NCBI GenBank assembly: GCA_022376925.1
Contig: JAIOJX010000003.1
Location: 35,145,874-35,209,873 of the forward strand
Length of the DNA: 64,000 bases
Direction of reading: 5' to 3'
DNA from: Tragulus kanchil
Lineage: Eukaryota > Chordata > Mammalia > Artiodactyla > Tragulidae
The notes under the pieces: generated by a model
What the model saw: only the letters and a program-made list of their open reading frames with translations
Database searches by the model: none
What the model was told of the DNA's origin: nothing
Translations under genes and position numbers: made by a program
In this document: in pieces, positions 34,731 through 45,790 of the stretch
Numbering within the stretch: position 1 is the first letter of the stretch
Layout of the letters: each line of letters begins with the position of its first letter

Positions 34731-35160
34731 TCTGTGTTAGTTTTCTATTGTTGCATAACAGAATTTTACAAACTTCTCAGTTTACAAACAACCATTTATT
34801 GGCTCATATTTCTGTAGGTCAGAAATGTCGGCATGACCTGACTGGGTTCTTTGCTCAGGCTCACAAGGCCAAAGTCAAGGTGTTAGCATATTTAAGTCCC
34901 TTTCTGGAGCTTCTAAGCAGGGAAATCTACTTCCAAGTCCATTCTTGTTGGCAGAATTCAGTTTCTTTGTAGGATTCACATCCCAGTATCTTTCCTAGCT
35001 CTCTGTCTGCAGCTTCTCTGAGATCCTAGAGGTTGCCTGGATTTCTTCACATGGCCTTCTTCATCTTTAAGCCAGCAAACATGCGCTCTTTCTTGTGCTT
35101 TGAATCTCTCACTGTCTATTCTGCAATCAGTCACAGGAAACTCTCTGTCTTTTTATTTTT
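34731..35160 (+). mobile_element. Old LTR-like repeat (MLT2/ERVL-like)
   Basis: It starts 'gtgttagttttctattgttgcataacagaattttacaaac' and runs through 'ctgtaggtcagaaatgtcggcatgacctgactggg' and 'cacatggccttcttcatctttaagccagcaaac'. It appears to be the same superfamily as the element at 23222, again from memory. It has no coding capacity. Copied at 35835-36264. Confidence 0.45.
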
Positions 35161-35179
35161 CTGGAGAGGAAAGAAGAGG

Positions 35180-35645
35180 AACTATTTGTTTTTAAAAATT
35201 CTTTTCTAAGTTGTTATAAGATACTGAATGTAGTTCCCTGTGCTATCCAGTATTTCCTCATTATTTATCTATCTTATATGTAGTAGTTTGTATTTACTAA
35301 TCCCAAACTCGTAATTTATCCTTCCTCACTTTTTCCCCTCTAGTAATCATAAATTTGTTTCCTTTGTCTTTGAGTCTGTTTCTGATTTGTAAATGAATTC
35401 ATTAATATAATATTTTAGATTTCACATAGAAGTGATATCATATGAAATTTGTCTTTGTCTAAATTCAGTCAACATGGTAATCTTGTTACTACAAATGGTG
35501 TTATTCATTCTTGTTTATAGTTGAGTAATGTTCCAGTGTGTGTATTAACATGTATTATATATTTATCACATCTTCTTTATCCATTCATCTGCCAGTGGAC
35601 ATTTAGGCTGCTTCCATGTCATGGCTATTGTATACAGTGCTGCTG
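35180..35645 (-). mobile_element. L1 3' region, antisense (first, broken copy)
   Basis: The reverse complement of L1 3' text is present ('ggacatttaggctgcttccatgtcatggctattgtatacagtgctgct', 'gagtaatgttccagtgtgtg'). It breaks at duplication 13. Confidence 0.8.
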
Positions 35646-36283
35646 ATCTTGCCTAGGGGACCTGCATGGACCCAGAGGATCTTGTTTGATCCCTGAGTCA
35701 GGAAGATCTCTTGGAGAAGAGAATGTCTATTCTCTCCAGGATTCTTGGCTAGAGACCTGCATGGACAGAGGATCCTGGTAGGCTACCATTCCACGGGATT
35801 GCAAAGAGTTGGACATGACTAAGTGACTAACACTTCTGTGTTAGTTTTCTATTGTTGCATAACAGAATTTTACAAACTTCTCAGTTTACAAACAACCATT
35901 TATTGGCTCATATTTCTGTAGGTCAGAAATGTCGGCATGACCTGACTGGGTTCTTTGCTCAGGCTCACAAGGCCAAAGTCAAGGTGTTAGCATATTTAAG
36001 TCCCTTTCTGGAGCTTCTAAGCAGGGAAATCTACTTCCAAGTCCATTCTTGTTGGCAGAATTCAGTTTCTTTGTAGGATTCACATCCCAGTATCTTTCCT
36101 AGCTCTCTGTCTGCAGCTTCTCTGAGATCCTAGAGGTTGCCTGGATTTCTTCACATGGCCTTCTTCATCTTTAAGCCAGCAAACATGCGCTCTTTCTTGT
36201 GCTTTGAATCTCTCACTGTCTATTCTGCAATCAGTCACAGGAAACTCTCTGTCTTTTTATTTTTCTGGAGAGGAAAGAAGAGG

Positions 36284-36840
36284 AACTATTTGTTTTTAAA
36301 AATTCTTTTCTAAGTTGTTATAAGATACTGAATGTAGTTCCCTGTGCTATCCAGTATTTCCTCATTATTTATCTATCTTATATGTAGTAGTTTGTATTTA
36401 CTAATCCCAAACTCGTAATTTATCCTTCCTCACTTTTTCCCCTCTAGTAATCATAAATTTGTTTCCTTTGTCTTTGAGTCTGTTTCTGATTTGTAAATGA
36501 ATTCATTAATATAATATTTTAGATTTCACATAGAAGTGATATCATATGAAATTTGTCTTTGTCTAAATTCAGTCAACATGGTAATCTTGTTACTACAAAT
36601 GGTGTTATTCATTCTTGTTTATAGTTGAGTAATGTTCCAGTGTGTGTATTAACATGTATTATATATTTATCACATCTTCTTTATCCATTCATCTGCCAGT
36701 GGACATTTAGGCTGCTTCCATGTCATGGCTATTGTATACAGTGCTGCTGTGAACATTAGGGTGTATGTAACTTTTTGAATTACAGTGTTCTCCAGCTACA
36801 TGCCCAGCAGTGGAATTGCTGGATCATATAGTAACTCTAG
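36284..36840 (-). mobile_element. L1 3' region, antisense
   Basis: Same sequence as 35180-35645, continuing past the unit with 'gtgaacattagggtgtatgtaac' and 'agcagtggaattgctggatcatatagtaactct', the normal L1 order. This shows that copy 2 holds the genuine right flank. Confidence 0.85.
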
Positions 36841-37215
36841 GAGAAGAATGATTTCTGCTTCAGTGTGGGCCCTTCTGAATTTGAACTGCTCAGAGCACAT
36901 TATTCTTGGAGATGCCAGCAGGTATTTAGATATGCAAGTTCCAGAAGAAAAGAATGAAATTCACAGACTGGAGGTAGCAGAAACTACAGGAAGGGTGGAC
37001 ATGTTTCGTGGTAAATATTTAGAATAAGAAGAGAAGTGGGCTTAGAACAGGACCCTGGGATACTTTAGAACTACAAGTACACGCAGTGGAAGGAGGGGAA
37101 CACAAAGGGGCAAATATGTAGAAAGAAATCTCCTGGATCAACCTTAAGGAGGAAAGAATTTAAAGAGGAAAGAGATTACTGCCTTTACCAAATCAGCAGA
37201 TAAGGATGATGTTAA
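36841..37215 (+). repeat. Unnamed old mammalian repeat (GGAGTTC...GAACAGGACCCTGGGAT type)
   Basis: 'gtatttagatatgcaagttccag' followed by 'agaagagaagtgggcttagaacaggaccctgggatac' recalls a widespread old mammalian repeat that I cannot name. The stretches at 50520-51420 and 61595-61990 look like the same family. Confidence 0.35.
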
Positions 37216-37219
37216 ATAA

Positions 37220-37460
37220 TTACATTTATTGAGTGCCTAAAAAGTATAAGATATTTTGCTGTCATATTATAAGCAGATTATTAACTTATAACACCTCCTA
37301 AGGGTAAATAATATCATTCCTGCTTTATATATGAATAAACTAAGGTCTAAGTAGCTGGCACAGGTTAGAGATAGCGACAGACCAAAGCTCTGCTGAGAAA
37401 TAAACTCAGAGAAGTCTGAAATTGGAATACAATCTCTTTACCATACTGTGCTGCCTACTT
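37220..37460 (+). mobile_element. MIR SINE, near full length
   Basis: 'ttattgagtgcctaaaaagtataag' opens it. 'tatatgaataaactaaggtctaagtagctggcacaggttag' and 'ctttaccatactgtgctgcct' close it in the correct MIR order. It is single-copy. Confidence 0.8.
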
Positions 37461-37839
37461 ACTATTACATCAAACAAGAACTAAAAAGAGTATTTCACTG
37501 ACAACTGCAAGATCACTTTTCCAGTAAGAAAGATGACTTTTGGGTTGACCCAGGGCCAGTGTAGCCATGTATGTGCCTGCTTTGCTGGTACTTCAAACAT
37601 CAGGACACTAGTATGAGTGAAAAAAAATGGAAGGTAAATAATTTGATGATACGAGGTATCCTAAGGCATTTAGCTATAAAGAAAGTGTGAGAGGTAATCA
37701 AGAAAGGAGGGCAATATTAAGAGAAAGTCATTGTGTTTTAATTAATATTGGTGGAGGTGTATTTTTATTGCAAGTTAACATATTATGCTGAGACATGTTT
37801 TGAGGAAAGCCTGAAAACTTTGGGCTTGCATATATCTAA

Positions 37840-38105
37840 TGCTAACTCAGTCCTAGCTCCCTGGGTGACCTTTCACAAGTGTTTCCTCCTCTGTGGTAGG
37901 CATGATAACACCTACAGGAAGGGCTCCTGGAAGATTTAAAGGAGCCAATTTAGGGGAAGTGCCAAACACAGCACTGATAACTGCTTTGATGTCCACCCAA
38001 CTATAAACATGCAAAGGGAGGTACTACTTATCTTTGTATCCCTACAGTTGAAAACAGAACAGGTACTCAATGAATGAATGGGAAAATGAATGATATGTAC
38101 TGAAT
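37840..38105 (+). mobile_element. MIR/L2 relics
   Basis: 'ctccctgggtgacctttcacaagtgtttcc' is MIR-like. 'ctttgtatccctacagttgaaaacagaacaggtactcaatgaatgaatgg' (38033-38082) is L2-3'-end-like. Both are weak. Confidence 0.4.
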
Positions 38106-39179
38106 ATTTGTTTATTGTCCTATACATCTTATTATAATGGTGGGGGATATGTCTTCTCCTCCTCAGAGCTGTTTGTTCAAATCTTCTACTGCTGAGTCCA
38201 GAATATGAACTCTATAAATGTTCCTTGATTGACTTAATGAAAAGCTAGGAGTCAGATTAATGTCAGACATTTGAGTATTAATCATACGTAATGGGTTGAT
38301 CACTGTTCCTGGAATTAGTTATTTAGGCTAAAAATAGATGAACTGGATATCCAGACTATAGTAATGGATCCTCCTTAGGGTGTAACAGTTTTCAGTTGAT
38401 GATATAAACATGTAAACAGAGAGGGAGAGAACAACCATTATTGATTGCTTTCCTATTGTTGGCTTCATACATAGAATTTAGCTGAAAGTATATATTTATG
38501 GTCATAATCAAATCAGCAGTAAGCAGAGTACTTGGGTGTTCTAATTTAATCCATTCACACAAGCAGAAATTGTGGGATGCCCAGTGCAACCTCCCCATAC
38601 CACACATGGGGCCCAATTATGGAGCCACAGTGAATTAGAATCATCAAATCTTACATCAAGTTCAATTAAACCACACACAGGAAGATAAGGCTGATGTTGC
38701 AAAGGACAGACAAGATGAAAAATGGTGGAATAATTCTCAGACTGAATACCACACATGTACACTGTAGATCTACAGTCTTGTTCATAGCAGAATCTTTGGA
38801 AACTGAGGACAATACACAAATACAACTAAAGCTGGCACTTCTGAAAATCTCCTTTGGATCTTCATTTTTAAACTTTATTTTTTGCTTACCTATAAAAGAA
38901 TATTGTTCTGTTTGATGTGTAGTCTTTACTGTCTAAACTGCTCAGCCTTTACTTGTCCAAGTACCACATCCTGGGATTTCTGGGATCTTCCCTTTCTTTC
39001 ACTCCTACACCCAGTTAGTAATTAGGTCTAAATTTTTACTTGAATCTCTTGAAGATTTTTTCAGATCTGGTCTCTGAGTGCTCTTTTGGTATAATTTCAA
39101 GGGCAGTTCTCTGTCAATATTCCCAGCACTTGGCATATCCCTCAGCACTGAGCAGACCCCCAGCACACATTTGCTGAAG
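38106..39179. other. Unique DNA, no gene seen
   Basis: The frames on both strands (for example 38541-38825 minus) have no recognisable domain. A weak L2-like text lies near 39100-39170. Confidence 0.45.
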
Positions 39180-40180
39180 GTATGGATCACTTCTTTCACC
39201 CTATTTTTTCTGCCATTGCCTTTATCCTTATCATAGCTTGCTTAGATCAGTGCAATAATCTAATTATTTTTCTGCCTACTCTTGCCTTGGGTTTCCCTGT
39301 GGCTCAGACAGAAAAGAATCTGCTTGCAATGTGGGAGGCCCGGGTTCAATCCCTGGGTCAGGACAATACCATGGAGAAGGGAATGACAATACACTCCAGT
39401 ACTCTTGCCTGGAGAATTCCATGGACAGAGGAGCCTGATGGGGTCTCATGGGGTCGCAAAAAGTTGGACACAACTGAACAACTAACAGTTTCCCACACTT
39501 TTGCCTTAGCTAGTTTATCTTTCTTATTGAGGTTGGAGTAGTCCTTTTAAAATACTAATTTGATCCAATCATCTTTAACAGAATTCCTTAAGAATTCTAT
39601 TCAGGATTAAACTTCTTCAACAGATGGCTGTAACCTATAGGAGAAAACCTGAACTTTGTAGGATAACATTTAGGTTCCTTCATGTTTGAGTCCTTGGCCA
39701 TTTCTGTTCATTGAACTTCTTCTTTTTTCCTTGCCATCCTCCTCCACCTTTTCCAGAATCCTGAGCATCAACCACACACAAGGAATTGAAGGTCTAGTGC
39801 GTGCCATGCTCACCACGTCCCACGTTCTTTTTATTTCACTTCATCCTCCTAGACCTCATGGCCCTTACTAGTCAGCCCAAGGACCATTTGTCTACTTCTC
39901 AAAAGCTTAAATTTATTTTCTTCTTTGAAGGAAATCCTGATCTTCAATCCCCAGAAAAATATACACATCCTTATTTAGCATTTTATCAGAGCACTTACTA
40001 ATTTTTCCCTATTTTTGTTAATGTTCTGCTTGCTTAATTAATTTTTTACTTGTTAACATTCTGCTTCTTCTTACTACACTCTAAACCTTGTGCGCAGAGT
40101 TCCAGTCAAACTCATTTTTGCATTTTTAGTGCCTAGATTTTTAGGAGATAGTCAATAGATATGTGCTAAATGAAAATGGT
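39180..40180 (+). mobile_element. L2 LINE fragment, interrupted by a Bov-tA
   Basis: 'cagtgcaataatctaattatttttctgcctac' before the SINE and 'ccttttaaaatactaatttgatccaatcatc', 'ggattaaacttcttcaacagatggctgtaac', 'ggaaatcctgatcttcaatcccc' after it follow the L2 RT-to-3'-end order. It ends near the 'tcaatagatatgtgctaaatgaa' text. Confidence 0.6.
39289..39487 (+). mobile_element. Bov-tA tRNA SINE, sense, inserted in L2
   Basis: The head gggtttccctgtggctcagacag, B-box region (cgggttcaatccctggg) and body 'ccagtactcttgcctggagaattccatggacagaggagcctg' are clear. Imperfect flanking repeats (ctactcttgccttg before, cacttttgccttag after) look like its target duplication. Confidence 0.94.
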
Positions 40181-40525
40181 TACTTTTGCTAAGTTATGGC
40201 TATTTTGTTGAGCTAAAAATTGAAGATTACAAGCAGAAATCATGCCTTACACTATTTGAGAATCCTCAGACATAACATTATTTTTGCACACAGTGGGTAT
40301 TTATTATTATTCATCACTGTTGACATTGATTTTCTATAATCTTCAGAAGACTTGATATGCTTACTTTTCCATAAGGCATGGTGCAATTCAAAAAGAGGAT
40401 TATGACCCACAATCTTAGCATAGTACTAGTACATATTAGTAGACTAATTAATCTATGTCAGATAATTAAATAACATGGAATGACCCTACATAGATATAAA
40501 TGGTGTATTGTCTGTGACTTGGAAC
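40181..40525. other. Unique DNA, nothing recognised
   Basis: No gene or transposon is recognised. Confidence 0.5.
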
Positions 40526-40541
40526 TTCTTTGGCTCTTGTT

Positions 40542-40880
40542 TTTTTTTTTTTTTTTTTTAAAGATTTTTTTATTTTTTTATTTTGGGGGGGGGTCGGGTT
40601 GGGGAGGGAGGGGAGCGGGCGGGCCACTTCTATTGGTCTTTCATTTCTCTATTTTCATCTGTCTCTGTTCCTTGGCTCCTGTGGGCCTCCCATCGCGGTG
40701 GCGTCTGTCGCTGCAGAGCACCGGCTCTGGGCGCATGCGCTCCAGAGCTCCGGCTGGGTAATTGGACACATCGGTCCAGCCGCTCCGCGGCACGTGGGAT
40801 CTTCCCAGGCCAGGGATCGAACCGGCGCCCCTTGCACTGCAAGGCGGTGTCCTTACCCACTGGACCACCAAGGGAAGCCC
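40542..40880 (-). mobile_element. CHR-type tRNA SINE, young subfamily, antisense
   Basis: It is flanked by a perfect 16-bp target duplication (40526-40541 and 40881-40896). Read on the minus strand it has the gggcttcccttggtggtccagtgg head, a CpG-rich body with the same hairpin as the 1099 element (plus-strand about 40733-40756), a ccaatagaag box, a C-rich tail (G-rich on the plus strand, about 40584-40625) and a long A-run (T-run at 40541-40559). High CpG content, a long A-tract and perfect flanking repeats mark a recent insertion. All frames across it are accidental. Confidence 0.92.
40584..40625 (+). other. G-rich tract able to form a G-quadruplex
   Basis: Several runs of three or more G occur within about 40 bases (nine G, then four, three, four and shorter runs). 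They come from the C-rich tail of the antisense SINE. The counterpart at about 41680-41713 differs in run lengths. Confidence 0.6.
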
Positions 40881-41632
40881 TTCTTTGGCTCTTGTTACTG
40901 GCTTTCTCTTGTTACTGGTGCTACTGATGAAAGATCATTCACAAAAGCTTCTGCCAACACTCTAACACAGAAACACTAGGCTAAAAACAGAAACAAAAAC
41001 CCTAATCATTCTGGTAGTTTAAATATGGCCATAAATTCCTTGAAGTTTCTCCCATAAAGTGGCAGAATTTATTTTACCAACTTTTACATCAGGGCAGACC
41101 CCATTTGGGACACATTTTGACCAGTAGGATGAACTGAAATGACATAGTGTGAGTTTGGTAACCAAGGCTTCTGTGACTTCCATTTTGCTTTCTTGGGATC
41201 TTTCCCAGGAATCACCTTGTGGAGAATCCAAAGATGAAAGGCCCCATGGAGAGAGAAGCCCAACCAGCCATCATTTAGCAAAGTTTTTTGGGCTATTTTG
41301 TTGAGCTAAAATTGAAGATTACAAGCAGAAATCATGCCTTACACTATTTGAGAATCCTCAGACATAACATTATTTTTGCACACAGTGGGTATTTATTATT
41401 ATTCATCACTGTTGACATTGATTTTCTATAATCTTCAGAAGACTTGATATGCTTACTTTTCCATAAGGCATGGTGCAATTCAAAAAGAGGATTATGACCC
41501 ACAATCTTAGCATAGTACTAGTACATATTAGTAGACTAATTAATCTATGTCAGATAATTAAATAACATGGAATGACCCTACATAGATATAAATGGTGTAT
41601 TGTCTGTGACTTGGAACTTCTTTGGCTCTTGT

Positions 41633-41970
41633 TTTTTTTTTTTTTTTTTTTTTAAAGATTTATTTATTTATTTATTTTGGGCGGGGGTCGGGTTGGGGGG
41701 GGAGGGGGGCGGGCCACTTCTATTGGTCTTTCATTTCTCTATTTTCATCTGTCTCTGTTCCTTGGCTCCTGTGGGCCTCCCATCGCGGTGGCGTCTGTCG
41801 CTGCAGAGCACCGGCTCTGGGCGCATGCGCTCCAGAGCTCCGGCTGGGTAATTGGACACATCGGTCCAGCCGCTCCGCGGCACGTGGGATCTTCCCAGGC
41901 CAGGGATCGAACCGGCGCCCCTTGCACTGCAAGGCGGTGTCCTTACCCACTGGACCACCAAGGGAAGCCC
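41633..41970 (-). mobile_element. CHR-type SINE, young (duplicate of 40542-40880)
   Basis: Copy made by duplication 14. It differs mainly in T-run and G-run lengths and in a tatttatttatttatt stretch near the tail. Confidence 0.9.
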
Positions 41971-42360
41971 TTCTTTGGCTCTTGTTACTGGCTTTCTCTA
42001 GTGCTACTGATGAAAGATCATTCACAAAAGCTTCTGCCAACACTCTAACACAGAAACACTAGGCTAAAAACAGAAACAAAAACCCTAATCATTCTGGTAG
42101 TTTAAATATGGCCATAAATTCCTTGAAGTTTCTCCCATAAAGTGGCAGAATTTATTTTACCAACTTTTACATCAGGGCAGACCCCATTTGGGACACATTT
42201 TGACCAGTAGGATGAACTGAAATGACATAGTGTGAGTTTGGTAACCAAGGCTTCTGTGACTTCCATTTTGCTTTCTTGGGATCTTTCCCAGGAATCACCT
42301 TGTGGAGAATCCAAAGATGAAAGGCCCCATGGAGAGAGAAGCCCAACCAGCCATCATTTA

Positions 42361-42666
42361 AGCTGAGATTAACCACCAGTAACAGAATCAGCTGGTGGTA
42401 AACACATGCATCTGTCCAGGTAATCCCCACAGAGGACTTTACCTAGTCAGAAAATAGAATAGTGAAAATTAACAAAGTTTCTTCAAAGCTACAAAATTAT
42501 TAGGGTGGTTTGTTACACTGGTAGCTGATAACAGGTAGAGACGTGAAAACAAATGGCAGTTTCAAGATGCCTTTACCTAACAACCAAAGTAGAGGTATAA
42601 ACAACTGTAATGAATTTTTTCTAGTGAACTTAGAGATCCTGAAGTAAGTAAAATTATGCACGTGAT
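42361..42666. other. Unique DNA, nothing recognised
   Basis: No gene or repeat is supported here. Confidence 0.5.
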
Positions 42667-42866
42667 TGGGGCTTCCCAGGTGGCACTAGAGGCAAAGAAC
42701 CCACCTGCCAATGCATGAGACCTAAGAGACGTAGGTTCGAACCCTGGGTCAGGAATATCCCCTGGAGAAGGGCACGGCAACCCACTCCAGTATTCTTGCC
42801 TGGACAGAGGAGCCTGGCAGACTACGGACCATAGGGTGGCAGAGTTGGACATAATGAAATGATTTA
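42667..42866 (+). mobile_element. Bov-tA tRNA SINE, sense
   Basis: The head ggggcttcccaggtggcactagagg, 'ggcaacccactccagtattcttgcctgg' and the end 'ggcagagttggacataatg' identify it. It lacks about 10 bases in the 'gagaattccat' region. Confidence 0.92.
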
Positions 42867-43744
42867 CCATGGCCACATACCATGAGGTTATGAAAGCATT
42901 TTCAACTCATTATGACAAATGCAAAAAAGGCTTAAGAAAACACATGCTTATACACATTCATTTTGTAAATCTTCAATTCCTGGTAAGTGGGAGTAAAATA
43001 TAAGGCATATCAAACTGATGTGAGAATCAGGTTAATTATTAAAAAGTTGCTTCAAAATTAAAACAGTAAAACTTTGGCCAATAAATGGTTAAAACCCAGG
43101 AAACCCAGAACTTTGAAAAAATGCTGAGAAACTAACAAACAAAAAAAAATCCATTAATATTCTATAATCTCCCCTCAACTTTTCCAGATGTGAAGGACTC
43201 AGTAATGGGGTCAGATCTCCCCTTGAGCCAGAATTGTCGTTCACTCAAAAAAAAAAAAAAAAAAGAACTCCCCACAAATGTAAGAAAACTAAAAGCAGAA
43301 GAAAGTCCCAACTAACTAAGATTAACAACAAAGTCTCTCAGAAAACTTTGTTACATTCTCCTTATGCCATATATAAATACGTGTAAATAAGGTTTAAAAA
43401 TTCTTCTAGGTTCTCTGTTAAGAAGTTTGCTTCTCTAGTTACTTTTAATCAATCATAAACTGCTTTCATAACACAATGAATTTTGTAGATGAATATGAAT
43501 CAATACATTTGAACTTGATATATGTTCAAGACCCAACAACTTGCAAAGCACTAGAATATTCTCAATTTCACACACCAATGTGGACTCAATTATCTTCTCC
43601 TATACACTTAAAAAAAAAAAAAAAAAAAGCAGCTCAGGAAGTTAATGGTTTCTCTAAATTTAATGGTGATTCAGCAGGTCAAAATTTGATTAGTACCCAC
43701 ATTTTCTTCCTGATCTCCTAGAAATGGATTGCATAATAATACTT
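42867..43744. other. AT-rich DNA with A-runs, nothing recognised
   Basis: A-runs of about 18 bases lie at 43247-43264 and 43611-43628 and may be tails of lost insertions, but I cannot identify a body for them. The frame at 43476-43721 has no motif. Confidence 0.4.
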
Positions 43745-43756
43745 ATAGCCCTTATA

Positions 43757-44420
43757 GGCTTCCTTGGTGGTGCAGTGGTAAAGAATCCGCCTGTCTCATT
43801 TGCAGCAATATGGATAGACTTAGAGAGTATCATACTGAGTGAAGTAAGTCAGACAGAGAAGGGGAAATATCATATGACATCCCTTTTATGTGGATTCGAA
43901 AATGAAATGATACAAATGAACTTATTTATAAAACACAAAGAGACTCACAGACTTAGAAAAAACACTCATGGTTGCAGTGGGGAAGGGATGGTTGGGGACT
44001 TTGGGAAAGTCCAATACACACTGCCATGCTTGAAATGAATAACCAACAAAAATCTATTGTATCGCACATGGAACTCTGCTTAATGTTATGTATCATTCTG
44101 GATGGGAGAGGGTTTGGGGGGAGAATGGATGCATGTATATGTATGGCCAAGCCCTTTCACTGTTCACCTGAAACTATCACAAAATTGTTAATTGGCTATG
44201 CCCCAATAACAAATGTTTTTGGTGTAAAAAAAAAAGAAAGAAGAATCTGTCTGCCAATGCAGGAGATGGGAGTCCAAGCCCTGGGTTGGGAATATCTCCT
44301 AGAGAAGGAAATGGAAAACCATTTCAGTATTCTTGCCTGGAGAAGCCTATGCACAGAGGAACCTAGTGGGCTACAGTCCATGAGATCGCAGTGGGTTGGA
44401 TATGACTTAGAGACTGAACA
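43757..44420 (+). mobile_element. Bov-tA SINE split by an L1 insertion
   Basis: The SINE head (ggcttccttggtggtgcagtgg) is at 43757-43797. The rest resumes at about 44240 ('aatctgtctgccaatgcaggag') and ends at about 44420. The 12-bp repeats atagcccttata (43745-43756) and atagcccttaca (44429-44440) flank the whole and are its target duplication in the surrounding MIR. The 178-residue frame at 43972-44508 is a chimera across these elements. Confidence 0.9.
43798..44237 (+). mobile_element. Truncated L1 3' end nested in a Bov-tA
   Basis: It starts abruptly at 'catttgcagcaatatggatagacttagag', passes 'gtgaagtaagtcagacagag' and 'ttcacctgaaactatcacaaaattgttaattggctatgcccc', and ends in an A-run (44226-44235). 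It is a short, 5'-truncated L1 typical of recent retrotransposition. Similar words around the breakpoints (aaagaatccgcctgtc before, aagaatctgtctgcc after) suggest a short target duplication. Confidence 0.88.
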
Positions 44421-44428
44421 CAAGGACA

Positions 44429-44690
44429 ATAGCCCTTACAGTCTAGGCACTGTTATAGTACTCTACACATATGTTAACAAAGTTAGTTCTCATACCATAG
44501 TCTTATGAGGTGAACAGTGTTTACGTGCCCATTTTGCAGATAAGAAAGCTGATACAGAGATAGGTAAATTCATTTGTCCATGGTTACAAAGTTAATAATA
44601 TGCACAGCATACATAGTTTGTAAGAGCTGGAATTTGAACACACAGAGTCCATCTTAAAGCATGTGCTCTTAACCATTGCTATATAATTTT
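44429..44690 (+). mobile_element. MIR SINE (host of the Bov-tA/L1 nest)
   Basis: 'cagtctaggcactgttatagtactctacac', 'tgcccattttgcagataagaaagctgatacagagataggtaaattc' and 'tcttaaagcatgtgctcttaaccattgctatata' run in MIR order. Its 5' part is displaced to before 43757 by the nested insertions. Confidence 0.82.
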
Positions 44691-45590
44691 TCTTCATGAA
44701 AATGAATGACATATATTTTTTTAAATATCATGATAATAATTTAAAATTTTTCCTGGGTCACAAATCTACTATAAGTCATTTAGTGTCTCTAACATTCCCA
44801 TATTAGTTGAAAAGGGACTGACCCTTCACAGCTATATCCAAAGGGGGATCATGGGAATTGGTAGACCTTTTGTCCAGTGCATTAAAAAGGGAATATTGAT
44901 ATCATGAACCCATTATGTTCATGTGAATCTCAGCTCAAATTTCAAGGGTCCCAAAAGGCCAAATAAAATTGCTAAAGATGTATTTATTGATTGGTAGGGA
45001 ACAATTACCAAGACATTAAAATCTTAGATTTTCACCTTTGTAACTGAATGTTGTCTCAAGAACAAGATGGAAAATAGACAATTGTATTGTGGCATACATG
45101 TGCCAATTCTGCCACTCAGCAGCTTAGAATATGTATCTACTATTACCTTTTATTATTTGATTTCCTATAATTTTTAGAAAGATAATTCAAAAGAGAAGGT
45201 ATAACTTTAAAAATGTTTGACTTATAATTACTTTATATCAATTGGTAGGTGAAATGATATGTGAAATCTATCTTATTGCAGATTATTAAAACTTTGAGGA
45301 TCAAGAGCTTTTTTGAGAGCCAGTTGAAATCATGAATCCCCTTATCCATCAAAATGTACACAAAATATTTTTTAGTTTCTTTCAAGGGGAGCAATGAGCA
45401 CTTCAAAATCTATTTACAAGTTTTTAGATTAAATATCTCACTTTATCCTCTATATTTATTTATTTATCAAATAGAACTAATTAGAAGATCTAAACAAAAT
45501 AACTCCTATATATTGATGTCAACAATGACATCAACACATCAGCAACATTGATAATATAATCCTTAGCATATTATTGGACATGTAATATAT
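44691..45590. other. AT-rich unique DNA, nothing recognised
   Basis: No gene or clear repeat is visible. From 45287 it belongs to duplication 15. Confidence 0.5.
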
Positions 45591-45594
45591 AACA

Positions 45595-45790
45595 TACTTG
45601 TTGATCATATGACACAGATTCTAATAGGATCATCACTTTACATATCAGAAAACTGAGACATGGAAGGGTTAACTTCTTATAAGTAATTCTGAAAGCAAGT
45701 GTTTAAAACTGAAGAGACTGATTCCACAGATTATGCTCTTTACCAAGGAAATTAGCATATTGTAAGTGCTCAGTAAACATTAGTTGCAAT
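45595..45790 (+). mobile_element. MIR SINE relic
   Basis: 'catcactttacatatcagaaaactgagacatggaagggttaacttcttataag' is the MIR core and 'gcatattgtaagtgctcagtaaacattagttg' is its tail. Copied at 46715-46910. Confidence 0.7.

Larger units (their letters stand above)
34573..36749 (+). repeat. Direct tandem duplication 13 (unit 1104 bp)
   Basis: Copy 1 is 34573-35645 followed by about 32 scrambled bases (35646-35677). Copy 2 is 35678-36749. The scrambled stretch resembles Bov-tA sequence from about 34640-34670. Copy 2 starts in the middle of that SINE. Confidence 0.97.
40198..42360 (+). repeat. Direct tandem duplication 14 (unit 1083-1093 bp)
   Basis: Copy 1 is 40198-41277 plus 13 unmatched bases, and copy 2 is 41291-42360. 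The G-rich and T-rich part of the enclosed SINE differs between copies in run lengths, and copy 2 lacks about 10 bases near 41999. Most other sequence agrees. Confidence 0.97.

Noticed and set aside
40530..40979. The 149-codon frame at 40530-40979 and its relatives on both strands
   Set aside because: All lie in the CpG-rich CHR-type SINE, where stops are rare in several frames at once.
43972..44508. A 178-codon open frame, the longest in the window
   Set aside because: It runs through an L1 3' end, the rest of a Bov-tA and a MIR. No protein motif, no splice context and no independent support.
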